DNA of 64,000 nucleotides from Micromonospora kangleipakensis (GTDB taxonomy: Bacteria; Actinomycetota; Actinomycetes; Mycobacteriales; Micromonosporaceae). The DNA is taken from positions 1,922,001 through 1,986,000 of the forward strand of contig NZ_SHLD01000001.1 in assembly GCF_004217615.1 (NCBI RefSeq), in the 5' to 3' direction. Within the stretch, counting starts at the first letter, position 1. Each line of letters opens with the position of its first letter. The notes below the pieces were generated by a model. It saw only the letters and a program-made list of their open reading frames with translations, searched no databases and was not told the DNA's origin. Positions 51,196 through 59,411 of the stretch are shown in pieces. The translations under genes and the position numbers were made by a program.

Positions 51196-52506
51196 GTGGC
51201 GGCGACGGACGGCACAGCCTCGGGCTGGCGGACCCGGTGGGCCAGGCGGGAGAACGAGCGGCGGCGCACGGCGTACGAGGCCGCCGTGGCGGCGTGGCGA
51301 CGACGCCAGGACGAGCTCCGACAGTGCTGCGACCAGGCCGAGGAGGCCGAGGAGCCGGCGGAACCGCCGGTGGGACTGCCCGTGCCCCTGGCGCAGGACG
51401 AGGTCGTGGCCGCCGTGCAGCCCGCGGCGGAGCTGATCGAGGTGACGGCCCGGCACACCACCGGTCTGCCCGCGCCCGAGCTGACCGTCGTTCCCGTCGA
51501 GGAGACCGCCCGGAAGCCACGGCTGCCGAAGGGCGTGGCCGTGGTCGACGCCGGGATGGCGGTGGTGACAAACCGGCGGCTGATCCTCGTCGGCCGCGGC
51601 GGGACCCGGGAGTGGGCGTACCCGGAGGTGGCCCGGGTGGCGCACGATCCCCGTGAGCCGTTCACCCTGCTGCACCCGCACGACGCGGGCGGGATCGGGG
51701 GAGTGCGGGTACCCCGGGCCGCCGCGTCCGGCTTCCGGCTGCGGCTCACCCTGGCGTACGCCGAGGCGACGGGAGCGCGGGACGCGCTGCTGGACCGGCT
51801 CGACGAGGCGGTGGTGGCGCACTGGCGCAGCCGGCCCGCGGAGCCGGCCGCGGCCACCCCGGCCGAAGCCCCGGTGGTCGCCCGGCTCGCCCGCCCGGCG
51901 CTGGTCGCCGCCGTCGCGGTGCTGGTCGCCGTGGCAGCGGTCTCGGGCGTGGTCCGCCGGTCCACAGCCGACCGGCCGGTGGTCGGGATGCAGGTCGACG
52001 GCGGGACCGGTCCGGCCGTGGCGGACCCGAGCGCACCCTCGACGTCCGCCTCCATCGGCGCGCCGATCACGTCCACCGGGCCCACCACCGGCCCCCTGCC
52101 CACCGGCACCGGCGCGCCCGGCAGCCCCGCGCCCGGCACCGCGCCGGCGGCACCCGGCTCCGGACCGGCCACGTCGGGCGCTCCGGGCCCGACCTCGGGC
52201 GGGTCGCGGGTCACGCCCTCGAATCGGCCGACGCCCGGCGGCACCGGTCCGAGCACCGGCTCGCCGAGCCCGACCGCGGTCGACTTCTGTGGCGCCCCGG
52301 AGAACCCGTACGGCTACAACTACTGCGGCGGCTCCTACATCGACGACCCCGCCCCGGACGTCTGCGACTGGTTCGACTGCGTCGACACCCTCTGGGACGG
52401 CAAGGGCTACCTGGTCCTGTGCGAGGACGGCCTGATCAGCATGACCGGCGTCCAGAGAGGTCCCTGCGCCGACCACGGTGGCACCCGGCACCCGGTCTAC
52501 GTCTGA
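51196..52506 (+). CDS. PH-like/Cys-rich single-span membrane protein, copy 2
   Basis: A 436-residue paralog of the 49397 gene: GWRTRWARRENERRRTAYEAA, VDAGMAVVTNRRLILVGRGG, WAYPEVARVAHDP, a membrane helix near 240-258 and a longer Gly/Pro/Ser/Thr stalk. The Cys-rich end (CGAPENPYGYNYCGGSYID, CDWFDCVDTLW, CEDG, PCADHGG) keeps all six cysteines. GTG 51196 is chosen by alignment with copy 1; ATG 51181 is also possible. The shared CGAP-NP-GY-YCGG head looks like a small disulphide module I cannot name. Confidence 0.75.
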   Translation: MAATDGTASGWRTRWARRENERRRTAYEAAVAAWRRRQDELRQCCDQAEEAEEPAEPPVGLPVPLAQDEVVAAVQPAAELIEVTARHTTGLPAPELTVVPVEETARKPRLPKGVAVVDAGMAVVTNRRLILVGRGGTREWAYPEVARVAHDPREPFTLLHPHDAGGIGGVRVPRAAASGFRLRLTLAYAEATGARDALLDRLDEAVVAHWRSRPAEPAAATPAEAPVVARLARPALVAAVAVLVAVAAVSGVVRRSTADRPVVGMQVDGGTGPAVADPSAPSTSASIGAPITSTGPTTGPLPTGTGAPGSPAPGTAPAAPGSGPATSGAPGPTSGGSRVTPSNRPTPGGTGPSTGSPSPTAVDFCGAPENPYGYNYCGGSYIDDPAPDVCDWFDCVDTLWDGKGYLVLCEDGLISMTGVQRGPCADHGGTRHPVYV

Positions 52507-52542
52507 CCGGTTTCCCGGGCAGGGGCCGTCGACCCCGTCGGC

Positions 52543-53118
52543 TCAGGGCGCGGGCTGCCGAACCGGAAGCAGCCCACCGAAGACGAGCGCGGCGCCGACC
52601 GGCAGCAGGTCCAGGTCGACCCCGATCGCGACGAAGCCGACCAGCACCAGCGCCGGCGCCCAGAACGGCAGCAGCCGGGGCCGGACGACGGCGGCCCGGA
52701 CCAGGAGCGTCAGCAGACCCAGCTGGAACAGCGCCGGGCCACCGATGAGCACCAGGTCCGGCGTCGACACCGCCTCGGCGAAGCGCGGGAACAGGTCGCC
52801 GAGGATCACCCAGCCGAAGGCGGTCGCGCCCATCAGCCCGGCCACGGTCGCCAAGTCGGTGAGCACCCGCTGGCGGGGCGAGGTGGCGAGCAGCCGGCCG
52901 CGCAGCCCGACCATGAACACGGCGAACAGGACGATGCCGAGCAGGAACAGGGTGTGCCCGGCCAGCCAGGGCCACCCCGACTTGTCGCGGTACCCGTCCA
53001 GGCCGTCGAGCAGGCGGAGGACGCCGTAACTGAAGAGCAGCAGTGACGCGGTCACGGCCGTCGGCCGCAGCCAGACGTACGGGGCGGGGGCGGTCGCGCG
53101 GGAATCGGTGGTGATCAT
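52543..53118 (-). CDS. Five- or six-span membrane protein, unknown
   Basis: A 191-residue hydrophobic protein (MITTDSRATAPAPYVWLRP start) with membrane segments around 22-40, 52-72, 90-110, 122-142 and 150-180. No conserved motif is recognised. ATG 53118 is chosen as the first start with normal coding bias. It converges on the second PH-like gene. Confidence 0.7.
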   Translation of the reverse strand: MITTDSRATAPAPYVWLRPTAVTASLLLFSYGVLRLLDGLDGYRDKSGWPWLAGHTLFLLGIVLFAVFMVGLRGRLLATSPRQRVLTDLATVAGLMGATAFGWVILGDLFPRFAEAVSTPDLVLIGGPALFQLGLLTLLVRAAVVRPRLLPFWAPALVLVGFVAIGVDLDLLPVGAALVFGGLLPVRQPAP

Positions 53119-53219
53119 TGCGTCAGCCTGGCAGCGCAGCCGGGTTGGAGCATCGGGGTCTTTCCCGTAGCGATCCCGGAGGTCCAAGCCCCGACACGGT
53201 CAGGAATCACGCCGGACAA

Positions 53220-54137
53220 TCACGGTGCGGGGTCGGCGGGCGAGAGACCGGCCGGTCGCGGCGCGGGTGCCGAAGGCCGCTGGGCGGCGGATGGCGCGGC
53301 CGTCACCTGGTCCTGTCGTAGCAGTGCCAGCAGAGCCGAGATGCGCGCGTTGCGCACGGCGTGGCCATCGCGTCTCAGCTGGTCGGCCAGGGTGTCGCGG
53401 GTCAGCGGCAGACCTTCGCACTCCAGTGCTTTCCTGGCGGCCCGAGCGACCGGTAGGAGATCGTCCATCGTGGCGTCTGGCGGCGCTGTGCGGCGTGGGG
53501 AGAGCGACGCTGCGCTGCTGTTCCGGTCACCGTCTTTCGATACGGCGACGCCACCGGCGCGTCCATGATCGTCCCCATGGCGACGGGGACGATCTTCGGT
53601 GCTGCGCCGTGGGCGGGCGCCCCGTCCCGCGACAACGGGTCCGTCCCCGCTGCCGGTGGGGACGAGGGCGCCGCGGTGGGGACGGGGCATGGCAGCTCGA
53701 TTCAGGGCGATCTTGGTCATGACCAGAAAGCCGAGCGCGGGCAGGGCGGCGGCGATCCACCCGATGACGGACTGTTCCGCTTCCACGACCTGCGCGGCGA
53801 TGGACAGGGTGACCGCACACATCAGGACGGTGGCGGGGAACCTGGTCGAGGCGTGCTGGCGTTTGCGGTAACGCAGCTCCAGCCCGGCAGCGATGGACAT
53901 CAGCTCCAGGACGATGGCGTCGGCCCAGGCGAGCCAGCCGTCCTGACCGTGGGAAGCGGCGACGTTGTGGACGTGGGTGAAGCTTGCCGCCCCAGCGGCG
54001 CCACCGATCGTGAGCATGATGACGATCTGGGTGAGGTTCTCGGCACGCGATCCGCGTGAGGGCGGCACGTCGAAGGAATCTGCGCCAACGGGGACGCTGT
54101 GCTGCTGGTCAGCCGTCGCGGCTGTGGGTGGGGCCAT
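53220..54137 (-). CDS. DUF2637 (SpdB-like) integrative-element protein
   Basis: A 305-residue protein. Four membrane spans (IVIMLTIGGAAGAASFTHVHNVAA, WLAWADAIVLELMSIAAGLEL and two more; about 35-150) form a DUF2637 domain, found almost only on actinomycete plasmids and integrative conjugative elements. A basic, Arg-rich linker and a C-terminal region with a likely winged helix (ALECEGLPLTRDTLADQLRRDG) follow. GAGGAG precedes ATG 54137. No tra, rep or int gene accompanies it, so it is a relic or a satellite part of an element. Confidence 0.82.
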   Translation of the reverse strand: MAPPTAATADQQHSVPVGADSFDVPPSRGSRAENLTQIVIMLTIGGAAGAASFTHVHNVAASHGQDGWLAWADAIVLELMSIAAGLELRYRKRQHASTRFPATVLMCAVTLSIAAQVVEAEQSVIGWIAAALPALGFLVMTKIALNRAAMPRPHRGALVPTGSGDGPVVAGRGARPRRSTEDRPRRHGDDHGRAGGVAVSKDGDRNSSAASLSPRRTAPPDATMDDLLPVARAARKALECEGLPLTRDTLADQLRRDGHAVRNARISALLALLRQDQVTAAPSAAQRPSAPAPRPAGLSPADPAP

Positions 54138-54424
54138 AGGACTCCTCGGATCGGGAGGGACAGGGCATGAGCTGACGGGCTGACATCACAGCGGTGTCCC
54201 CTCCTGGTCGAGTCGTCGGCAATCGCAACCTGCCTACCTATGGATGCTCGTTGCGGTGCGTCTTGTCAAGGCACAGTGCTAGCCGGATGGCACGTCGCTG
54301 CCGCATGATCACGGTCGCAGTGTGACCCCCTTGGGGAGTAGCCCTCACAGGGCAGTCGGAGCGGGTCACACCTCGGCGGCGATGGGTAACAATGCAGGTC
54401 ACGGCGCTGACAGGCGGCCCCAGC

Positions 54425-54500
54425 GCCCTCGTTTGGGGGCTCGTTTCGCGAACTGACCCAAACGCTGACGGAAACGAGCCCCCAAACGAGGGCCCAAACG
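54425..54500. repeat. Perfect 23-bp inverted repeat with CCCAAACG iterations
   Basis: Arms 54425-54447 (begins GCCCTCGTTTGGGGG) and 54471-54493 are exact reverse complements around a 23-nt loop. CCCAAACG occurs at 54457, 54481 and 54493 and inverted at 54430. This is far beyond a simple terminator and suits a replication or transfer locus of the element that carried the DUF2637 gene. Confidence 0.75.
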
Positions 54501-54634
54501 CACACCGACATCAGGGCTGACAGTGGCCATGCCCTACGGCAGCCGGAAGGCGACGCCGGCCGCCCCCGGACGCATTCCATCAACGGCACTGCGGCCAGCA
54601 CGCCGCCACCGGCCGCCGGCAGTCGCGGCACTGC

Positions 54635-54716
54635 TGTCAGGCCGTGTCAGGCCCTGTCAGGCAACGCGCCCATCATGGTCAGCTTCCAGCCCCGGGGCCG
54701 TCAGGTCATGTCAGGT
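54635..54716 (+). repeat. TGTCAGG iterons with 10-bp period
   Basis: TGTCAGGC starts at 54635, 54645 and 54655, exactly one helical turn apart. CGTCAGGT (54699) and TGTCAGGT (54709) repeat with the same period. All are on one face of the helix and one strand, as for a cooperatively bound protein such as a replication initiator or a TraB-type transfer protein. The recognising protein is unknown. Confidence 0.65.
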
Positions 54717-54831
54717 CGCGATCGATGCCGCCGCCTTGAACCGCCGCGCGCGGCGCAGCGCACGGGTCATGCCGGCGGCGTTGACGCGATAACCACTCGC
54801 CCGCAGGTTGCGCCAGCGCTACCGTCCCGGC

Positions 54832-56010
54832 GTGTCCCGTACCCTGACCCTCGTCCTGGTCGACCCCGCCGGCCAGCCATTGGGCGCCCTCCCCCCTTAC
54901 GACGTGCCGGAGCCGTGGTGGCAGGAGGTCGGCTCGGTGGTCGCCGAGGCGCGACGGCGGCACGCCCTCGACGTGGCGGTGCTGCGGCTGCTCGCCGCCG
55001 ACCGGCCCGAGCCGCCCGGCGGCCACCTCACCTATCTCGGCCAGGTGGCCGAGCGGCCGACCGTGCCGCTGGACCTGGTGTCGGTGGACCTGTCGCCGCA
55101 CCCGCTGCGCGCCCCCTGGGCCGAGCCCGGCGGCCCGGCCCGCAGCCTCGCCTGGGCCACCGCGCAGCTGCACCGGCTCGGCCGGCCGGCGACCGTCGTC
55201 GCGCAGCAGCGCACCTGGAACCTCTCGGCGATCTGGCGCCTCGACGGCGACCACGGCACCGCGTGGCTCAAGCAGGTGCCCGACTTCTTCCGGCACGAGG
55301 CCGCGGTGCTGCGCTGGCTCGGCCACACCGCGCCCGGCACCGCCCCGACCCTGCTCGCCGACGACGGGTCGGGGCGAGTGCTGCTCGACCACGTGCCAGG
55401 GGAGGACCGCTACGCGGCCGGCGTCGAGGAGCGGGCAGGCGTCGCCGCCGACCACCATGCCATCCAGGTCCGCGCCGCCGACGATGTGGCGGCGCTGGTC
55501 GCGGCCGGCGTACCGGACCGGCGAGGGCCGGCCCTGGCCCGGTGGATCCGCGCGGCCCTCGCCCCGCACGACGTCTCCACCGTGGACGGCCTGCTCGCCG
55601 GCCTCGACGACCGCCTCGACGAGGTACGCCGCTGCGGGCTGCCCGACACCCTCGTCCACGGCGACCTGCACCCCGGCAACGTGCGCGGCGACGGCGAGCG
55701 CCGGGTGATCATCGACTGGGGTGACGCGTTCGTCGGGCACCCCGCCTTCGACATTCTGCGGCTCACCGAAGCCCTCGACCCGGCGACGGCCGGCCCGCTG
55801 CTGGCGGCGTGGGCGGCCCGGTGGCGGGCCGACGTGCCCGGCTGCGACCCGGAGCGGGCAGTGACGCTGCTGCGTCCGGTAGCGCCGCTGCGGCTGGCGG
55901 CGGTGTACGCGATGTTCCTCGCCGGCATCGAGCCGAGCGAGCACCCGTACCACGCGGGCGACGTGCCGGCCTGCCTGGACCGGGCCGCCGCGGAGGCGAA
56001 GCGAGACTGA
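54832..56010 (+). CDS. Aminoglycoside-phosphotransferase-like (APH) protein
   Basis: A 392-residue protein. An N-terminal mixed alpha/beta region (TLTLVLVDPAGQPLGALPPYD) precedes an APH/kinase fold (about 130-380) with Lys in AWLKQVPDFF, the catalytic HGDLHPGNVRGDG and the metal-binding IIDWGD. Substrates of such proteins range from antibiotics to sugars and cannot be assigned. GTG 54832 matches the family start; eight upstream codons lack a ribosome binding site. It converges on the AraC-type gene with 3 bp between stops. Confidence 0.82.
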   Translation: MSRTLTLVLVDPAGQPLGALPPYDVPEPWWQEVGSVVAEARRRHALDVAVLRLLAADRPEPPGGHLTYLGQVAERPTVPLDLVSVDLSPHPLRAPWAEPGGPARSLAWATAQLHRLGRPATVVAQQRTWNLSAIWRLDGDHGTAWLKQVPDFFRHEAAVLRWLGHTAPGTAPTLLADDGSGRVLLDHVPGEDRYAAGVEERAGVAADHHAIQVRAADDVAALVAAGVPDRRGPALARWIRAALAPHDVSTVDGLLAGLDDRLDEVRRCGLPDTLVHGDLHPGNVRGDGERRVIIDWGDAFVGHPAFDILRLTEALDPATAGPLLAAWAARWRADVPGCDPERAVTLLRPVAPLRLAAVYAMFLAGIEPSEHPYHAGDVPACLDRAAAEAKRD

Positions 56011-56013
56011 CGG

Positions 56014-56874
56014 TCAGGCCCGCTGCACCGGGATCCACAGCTCGGCGTCGGCCTGCCTGCCGTCCGCCGACACCCGGACCTTCGAGATCTCCGGGCCGGG
56101 TCGGGTCTGGTACGGGTTCGAGGGGAACCACTGGGTGAAGACGTCCCGCCACAGGTACTGCAGCGTCTGCGGGAACTCCCCCGAGGAGTCGAAGACGGCC
56201 CAGGCGCCCGCCGCAACCGGCAGGCTCGCCATGTCCTCCGGCGCGTCGGCGCCGGTCACCACCCCGTGCCAGTAGTCCAGCTCCGTGCCCTCCGCCCGGC
56301 TGCCGGCGAGGTCGTCGCTGACGTTCACGATGCCCCGCGGCTCCTGGTCGGACAGCGCCTCCATCCGGCGTACGGTCTCCTGGTCGATGCCGCGGACGAA
56401 CGCGACGATGGCGGGGTTCATCCCCTCGTGGACCAGGGGGACGCGGGCCTTCCGCCCGACCAGGCGGAACTCGTCCTTCTCCACGATCCGGTATCGCATG
56501 CTGGTGTTCCCTTCGACGACGAGTCGGAAGGACATCCGGGGCTGGGCGCGAAGCGCCGCCCTCGTACGCCGGGCTTCGCTCGGCCCGATGCCGTGCACGG
56601 CGCGGAAGGCCCGGGCGAACGCCTCGTTGGAGCCGTACCCCCAGCGGACCGCGATGTCGAGCAGCGACTCCTCGCCGGCCAGCACCTCCGCGCCGGCGAC
56701 GGTGAGCCGCCGCCGCCGGACGTACTCCGACAGCGGGATGCCCGCGAGGGCGGAGAACAGCCGCCGGAAGTGGTACTCCGACGTGACCGCGATCCGCGCC
56801 AGCTCGACCACGTCGACCGGCTGGTCGAGGTGCCGCTCGATGTGCTCCATGGCCTGGTTGAGCCGCTCCAGCAC
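56014..56874 (-). CDS. AraC-family regulator with GyrI-like effector domain
   Basis: A 286-residue regulator. The N-terminal AraC domain (about 8-105) has VVELARIAVTSEYHFRRLFSALAG and LLDIAVRWGYGSNEAFARAFRAVHG. The C-terminal GyrI-like/effector-binding domain (about 118-285) has RYRIVEKDEFRLVGRKARVP, LDYWHGVVTG and WFPSNPYQTRPGPEI. Such Rob-type proteins sense small hydrophobic compounds. GGAAGGAG before GTG 56874 decides the start. Confidence 0.88.
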   Translation of the reverse strand: MLERLNQAMEHIERHLDQPVDVVELARIAVTSEYHFRRLFSALAGIPLSEYVRRRRLTVAGAEVLAGEESLLDIAVRWGYGSNEAFARAFRAVHGIGPSEARRTRAALRAQPRMSFRLVVEGNTSMRYRIVEKDEFRLVGRKARVPLVHEGMNPAIVAFVRGIDQETVRRMEALSDQEPRGIVNVSDDLAGSRAEGTELDYWHGVVTGADAPEDMASLPVAAGAWAVFDSSGEFPQTLQYLWRDVFTQWFPSNPYQTRPGPEISKVRVSADGRQADAELWIPVQRA

Positions 56875-57092
56875 CCGGTGCTCCTTCCTGTTTCCACCAC
56901 CGACGCTAGGCGCCCGGGTGATCCCCGACCCGACATCCTGAGCCCGGCGCGGTCGGTTGCGCTCTGACCGACCGGTGGCGGAAGTGTCGCCGAGACGTGA
57001 CGAACAGCACCAGGACCCCCCTGCGTTGCCCGTCGTTGGGCTCTTGAGCGATGGCTGGCAGAGCGGCACGCCATCGTCGAGGGGGCCGAAAG

Positions 57093-57272
57093 ATGGATGA
57101 GCACGCCGAGTGGGACGACCTGTGCGAGCGCCGGATGGCGGAGCCGGGCGCCGCAGAGGCGTACGAGGCCGCCCGGATCGCGTTCGAGCTGGGTCGTGCG
57201 GCGCGGAAGTTGCGGGAGCACACCGGCCGGATCGCTCTCCGCCGGCGGGCGGCTCGCCCGTCAACACGTTGA
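57093..57272 (+). pseudogene. Truncated XRE-type antitoxin
   Basis: The N-terminus MDEHAEWDDLCERRMAEPGA and then ARIAFELGRAARKLREH match the start of HigA-like XRE antitoxins. The frame then turns into RIALRRRAARPSTR and stops, without the helix-turn-helix that should follow. No toxin gene is evident upstream. The break abuts a yidD fragment, so this is probably a casualty of recombination. Confidence 0.5.
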
Positions 57273-57358
57273 AGCCGGGAGACGTGCTGGCTCGTGCCAC
57301 TGGTGCACCGGCTCGGGCGACGCAGAAACGAAGCGCGTCGGTCGGGCTGTGACGCGTC

Positions 57359-57478
57359 GCGTACGGGTTGGCGGCGCTGGAGCGGTACGGCCTCGCGGTG
57401 GGTGGGCGGATGGCCGCCGACCGGGTGCGCCGTTGCCGGCCGGGCGTGCCGCTCGGCACCCACGACCCGCTGCGCTGA
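57359..57478 (+). pseudogene. yidD-like C-terminal fragment (left copy)
   Basis: Reads AYGLAALERYGLAVGGRMAA, then DRVRRCRPGVPLGTHDPLR and stop, the C-terminal half of a YidD membrane-insertion factor. Upstream the frame is broken by a TGA, and the Cys-rich N-terminus is missing. Its first 58 bp match 59450-59507 at 54 positions, and 57456-57480 is identical to 59513-59537. Confidence 0.65.
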
Positions 57479-57546
57479 CCTCGGTTGCCGCGGACGGCCC
57501 GACGGCTGTCCACCCTGACATGCGCCCTTCGGATTTCCGTCTGTGT

Positions 57547-57583
57547 TATAAGCATTATCTGAGGAGGTCGGGTGATGCTTATA
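57547..57583 (+). promoter_or_regulatory. Inverted repeat enclosing the AbiEi-like gene's ribosome binding site
   Basis: TATAAGCAT (57547-57555) and ATGCTTATA (57575-57583) are perfect 9-bp inverted repeats. The second begins at the start codon and the loop holds the GAGGAGG ribosome binding site (57561-57567). AbiEi-type antitoxins bind inverted repeats at their own promoter. In RNA the hairpin could also hide the start. The AT-rich sequence contrasts with its surroundings. Confidence 0.55.
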
Positions 57584-58591
57584 TCGACGGCTGCTTGGCG
57601 GGCTCTGGTGGATGCCGGCCTCACGGTCATCCCGCTCGACGCTGAGCACGTCGAGCTGCAGCGCGGGGCCGCCCAAGCTGTATTGAGAGTGGTCAGCTCC
57701 TCAGCCGTCCTGAACCCGAGCGACATCGCCGCCTTGCGAACCCAGCATCGGCAGCCGGTCCTGCTCATTGTGCCGTCGGCGACGCCTGCTGTCCGAGCAG
57801 CAGTCGAGGCCGCTGGCTGGTCCTGGCTGGTTGATGCCGGTCGCCAGGTCAGCGGCCTCCTGTCCATGGCAGGTCACCCGTTGCCCATCGGGAGCCGGGA
57901 CGCTGATGCCCCGCCTCGCCGCACCAGACCAGGTCGCGTGCCGTGGGGCACGTTCACCCTGTTGCGACGACTGGCAGACCACCCGTGGGCCACGCAGCAG
58001 CAGTTGGCTGCGCTTGCCGGTGTCTCCCAGCCTCGCGTGTCACAGGCCCTTGCCGCGTTGGCTGACCAAGGTCTGGTTCATCGCACACCGGCTGGTTGGG
58101 ACGTCACCGACATTGACGCCGCCTTCCAATGGTGGCTGCACGCGTACCCGGGGCCAGGTGGTTTACGAACCCTCTGGTATGGCTTGGAGCCGCCGGTGGA
58201 GCAGGCGGAGACAGTCATTGGCCTGCTGACGAACGGCGATCATGGACGGACCGCCGTGTCCGGTGACGTCGCGGCCGACTTCATCGCCCCATGGCGAAGC
58301 CCGCGCCGAGCGATCGTCTATGCCCAGACCGGCTTGGACCTGACCTCTGCGGGCCTGACACCGGCCGACGAGGATGACGCGACGTTGGAACTCATCGTGC
58401 CCAAGGACCCTGGAGTTTGGCCCTGCCCGGCGGTCCAAGTGCAGCCCGAAAGCATGCCATTGGCAGACCTGTTGCAGGTCCTCTGGGATGTGTCGCGTAC
58501 GCCGGGCACTGACACAGACGAGGCAGTACAACACCTTCAGCGAGTGATGCGTGAGCGTCGTGAACGAGTACGTAGGAGCCAGGTGGCATGA
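57575..58591 (+). CDS. AbiEi-like type IV antitoxin/regulator
   Basis: A 338-residue protein. An N-terminal region with LLIVPSATPAVRAAVEAAGWSW is followed by a winged helix-turn-helix (about 125-175: WGTFTLLRRLADHPWATQQQ, AGVSQPRVSQALAALADQGL). A C-terminal AbiEi-like domain has SGDVAADFIAPWRSPRRAIVYA and LLQVLWDVSRTPGTDTDEAVQHLQ. It overlaps by ATGA a nucleotidyltransferase-fold gene, the AbiEi-AbiEii order. The antitoxin probably represses the operon. ATG 57575 has GAGGAGG seven bases upstream. Third-position GC is lower than in neighbours, suggesting transfer. Confidence 0.72.
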   Translation: MLISTAAWRALVDAGLTVIPLDAEHVELQRGAAQAVLRVVSSSAVLNPSDIAALRTQHRQPVLLIVPSATPAVRAAVEAAGWSWLVDAGRQVSGLLSMAGHPLPIGSRDADAPPRRTRPGRVPWGTFTLLRRLADHPWATQQQLAALAGVSQPRVSQALAALADQGLVHRTPAGWDVTDIDAAFQWWLHAYPGPGGLRTLWYGLEPPVEQAETVIGLLTNGDHGRTAVSGDVAADFIAPWRSPRRAIVYAQTGLDLTSAGLTPADEDDATLELIVPKDPGVWPCPAVQVQPESMPLADLLQVLWDVSRTPGTDTDEAVQHLQRVMRERRERVRRSQVA

Positions 58592-59409
58592 TCGGGCACA
58601 CTTCAAGTGACCCGATTCCTTCCCGACCCGACGCCCTCGCACTGACCTCGACAAGCCGCGCGGCCGACGCAGGTTTTCTGGCACTTGCCGACATGTCGTC
58701 GATCGCCGCAGAGCTGCGGTTGGATTACCGAATCGTCGGCGGTCACATGGTCACCCTGCTGACCGCAGCACATGGCGTCGCCGGGCAGGTACCGATGCGT
58801 GAGACTCTTGATGCCGACTTTGCCGCTCTGCCGACTGTCATCGCAGATCCCCGGCTTCTCCGCGCTCTGGCCGAGCGCGGTTACCAACGCGTGGATGCCG
58901 CCAATCGCTTTGTCCGCGACCGCCGCGACGACCTCGGCCCACTGAATCTCGTGGTTGACATCCTTGCCCCGTCCTACCAGAGCACGCTGGTGCCGAACCA
59001 ACGTCATGGCGACCTCGTCGTAGACGAGGTGCATGGACTTGTCCTCGCGCTGAATCGTCCAGCGACCCTGCTCCACCTGGACGTTCGGCTGACAAGCGCC
59101 GACGAGCTGTCCCTGCGGGTGGCGCTTCCCGACGTGGCGTCGGCGCTGTGCGTGAAGGCGCTGGCGTACCGGGGCCGCTTCGCCGGGAAGGACGCCATCG
59201 ACCTCTGGCGTCTGCTCAATGCGGCATACGTCGCAGGGCTGAGAGTGGAATCGTGGCCAACCAGCGTCACGGGCCGCGACGCCGCTCAGATACTTCACCG
59301 CTTCTTCGGGGCTCCCGGCGCAACCGGCCTCAAGCAGGTGTCCGCCAGGTCCGCAGACCGGACGCGTATGCAGGCGTTGGTGGGTCGTATCGTCGCCCGG
59401 CCAGAATGA
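58588..59409 (+). CDS. AbiEii-like nucleotidyltransferase (toxin candidate)
   Basis: A 273-residue protein of the nucleotidyltransferase fold. LDYRIVGGHMVTLL supplies the hG-G-[HS] motif, RETLDADFAAL the metal-binding D-x-D, LGPLNLVVDIL a third acidic strand and AYRGRFAGKDAIDLWRLL the K-D-x2-D helix typical of AbiEii-type enzymes. These toxins transfer nucleotides to RNA or protein targets, arresting growth on phage infection. The gene overlaps its antitoxin. A yidD fragment begins 2 bp after the stop. Confidence 0.72.
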   Translation: MIGHTSSDPIPSRPDALALTSTSRAADAGFLALADMSSIAAELRLDYRIVGGHMVTLLTAAHGVAGQVPMRETLDADFAALPTVIADPRLLRALAERGYQRVDAANRFVRDRRDDLGPLNLVVDILAPSYQSTLVPNQRHGDLVVDEVHGLVLALNRPATLLHLDVRLTSADELSLRVALPDVASALCVKALAYRGRFAGKDAIDLWRLLNAAYVAGLRVESWPTSVTGRDAAQILHRFFGAPGATGLKQVSARSADRTRMQALVGRIVARPE

Positions 59410-59411
59410 GC

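Larger units (their letters stand above)
54138..54831. other. Gene-free region with origin/transfer-like repeats
   Basis: A 694-bp non-coding block between the DUF2637 gene and the phosphotransferase gene. Besides the structures at 54425-54500 and 54635-54716 it has several CTGACA/TGTCAG motifs on both strands. No supported coding frame is present. Confidence 0.6.

Noticed and set aside
54425..54493. Insertion-sequence terminal inverted repeats
   Set aside because: The arms are only 23 bp apart and enclose no transposase.
54635..54716. CRISPR array
   Set aside because: The repeats are 8 bp with no spacers of regular length; they fit iterons.
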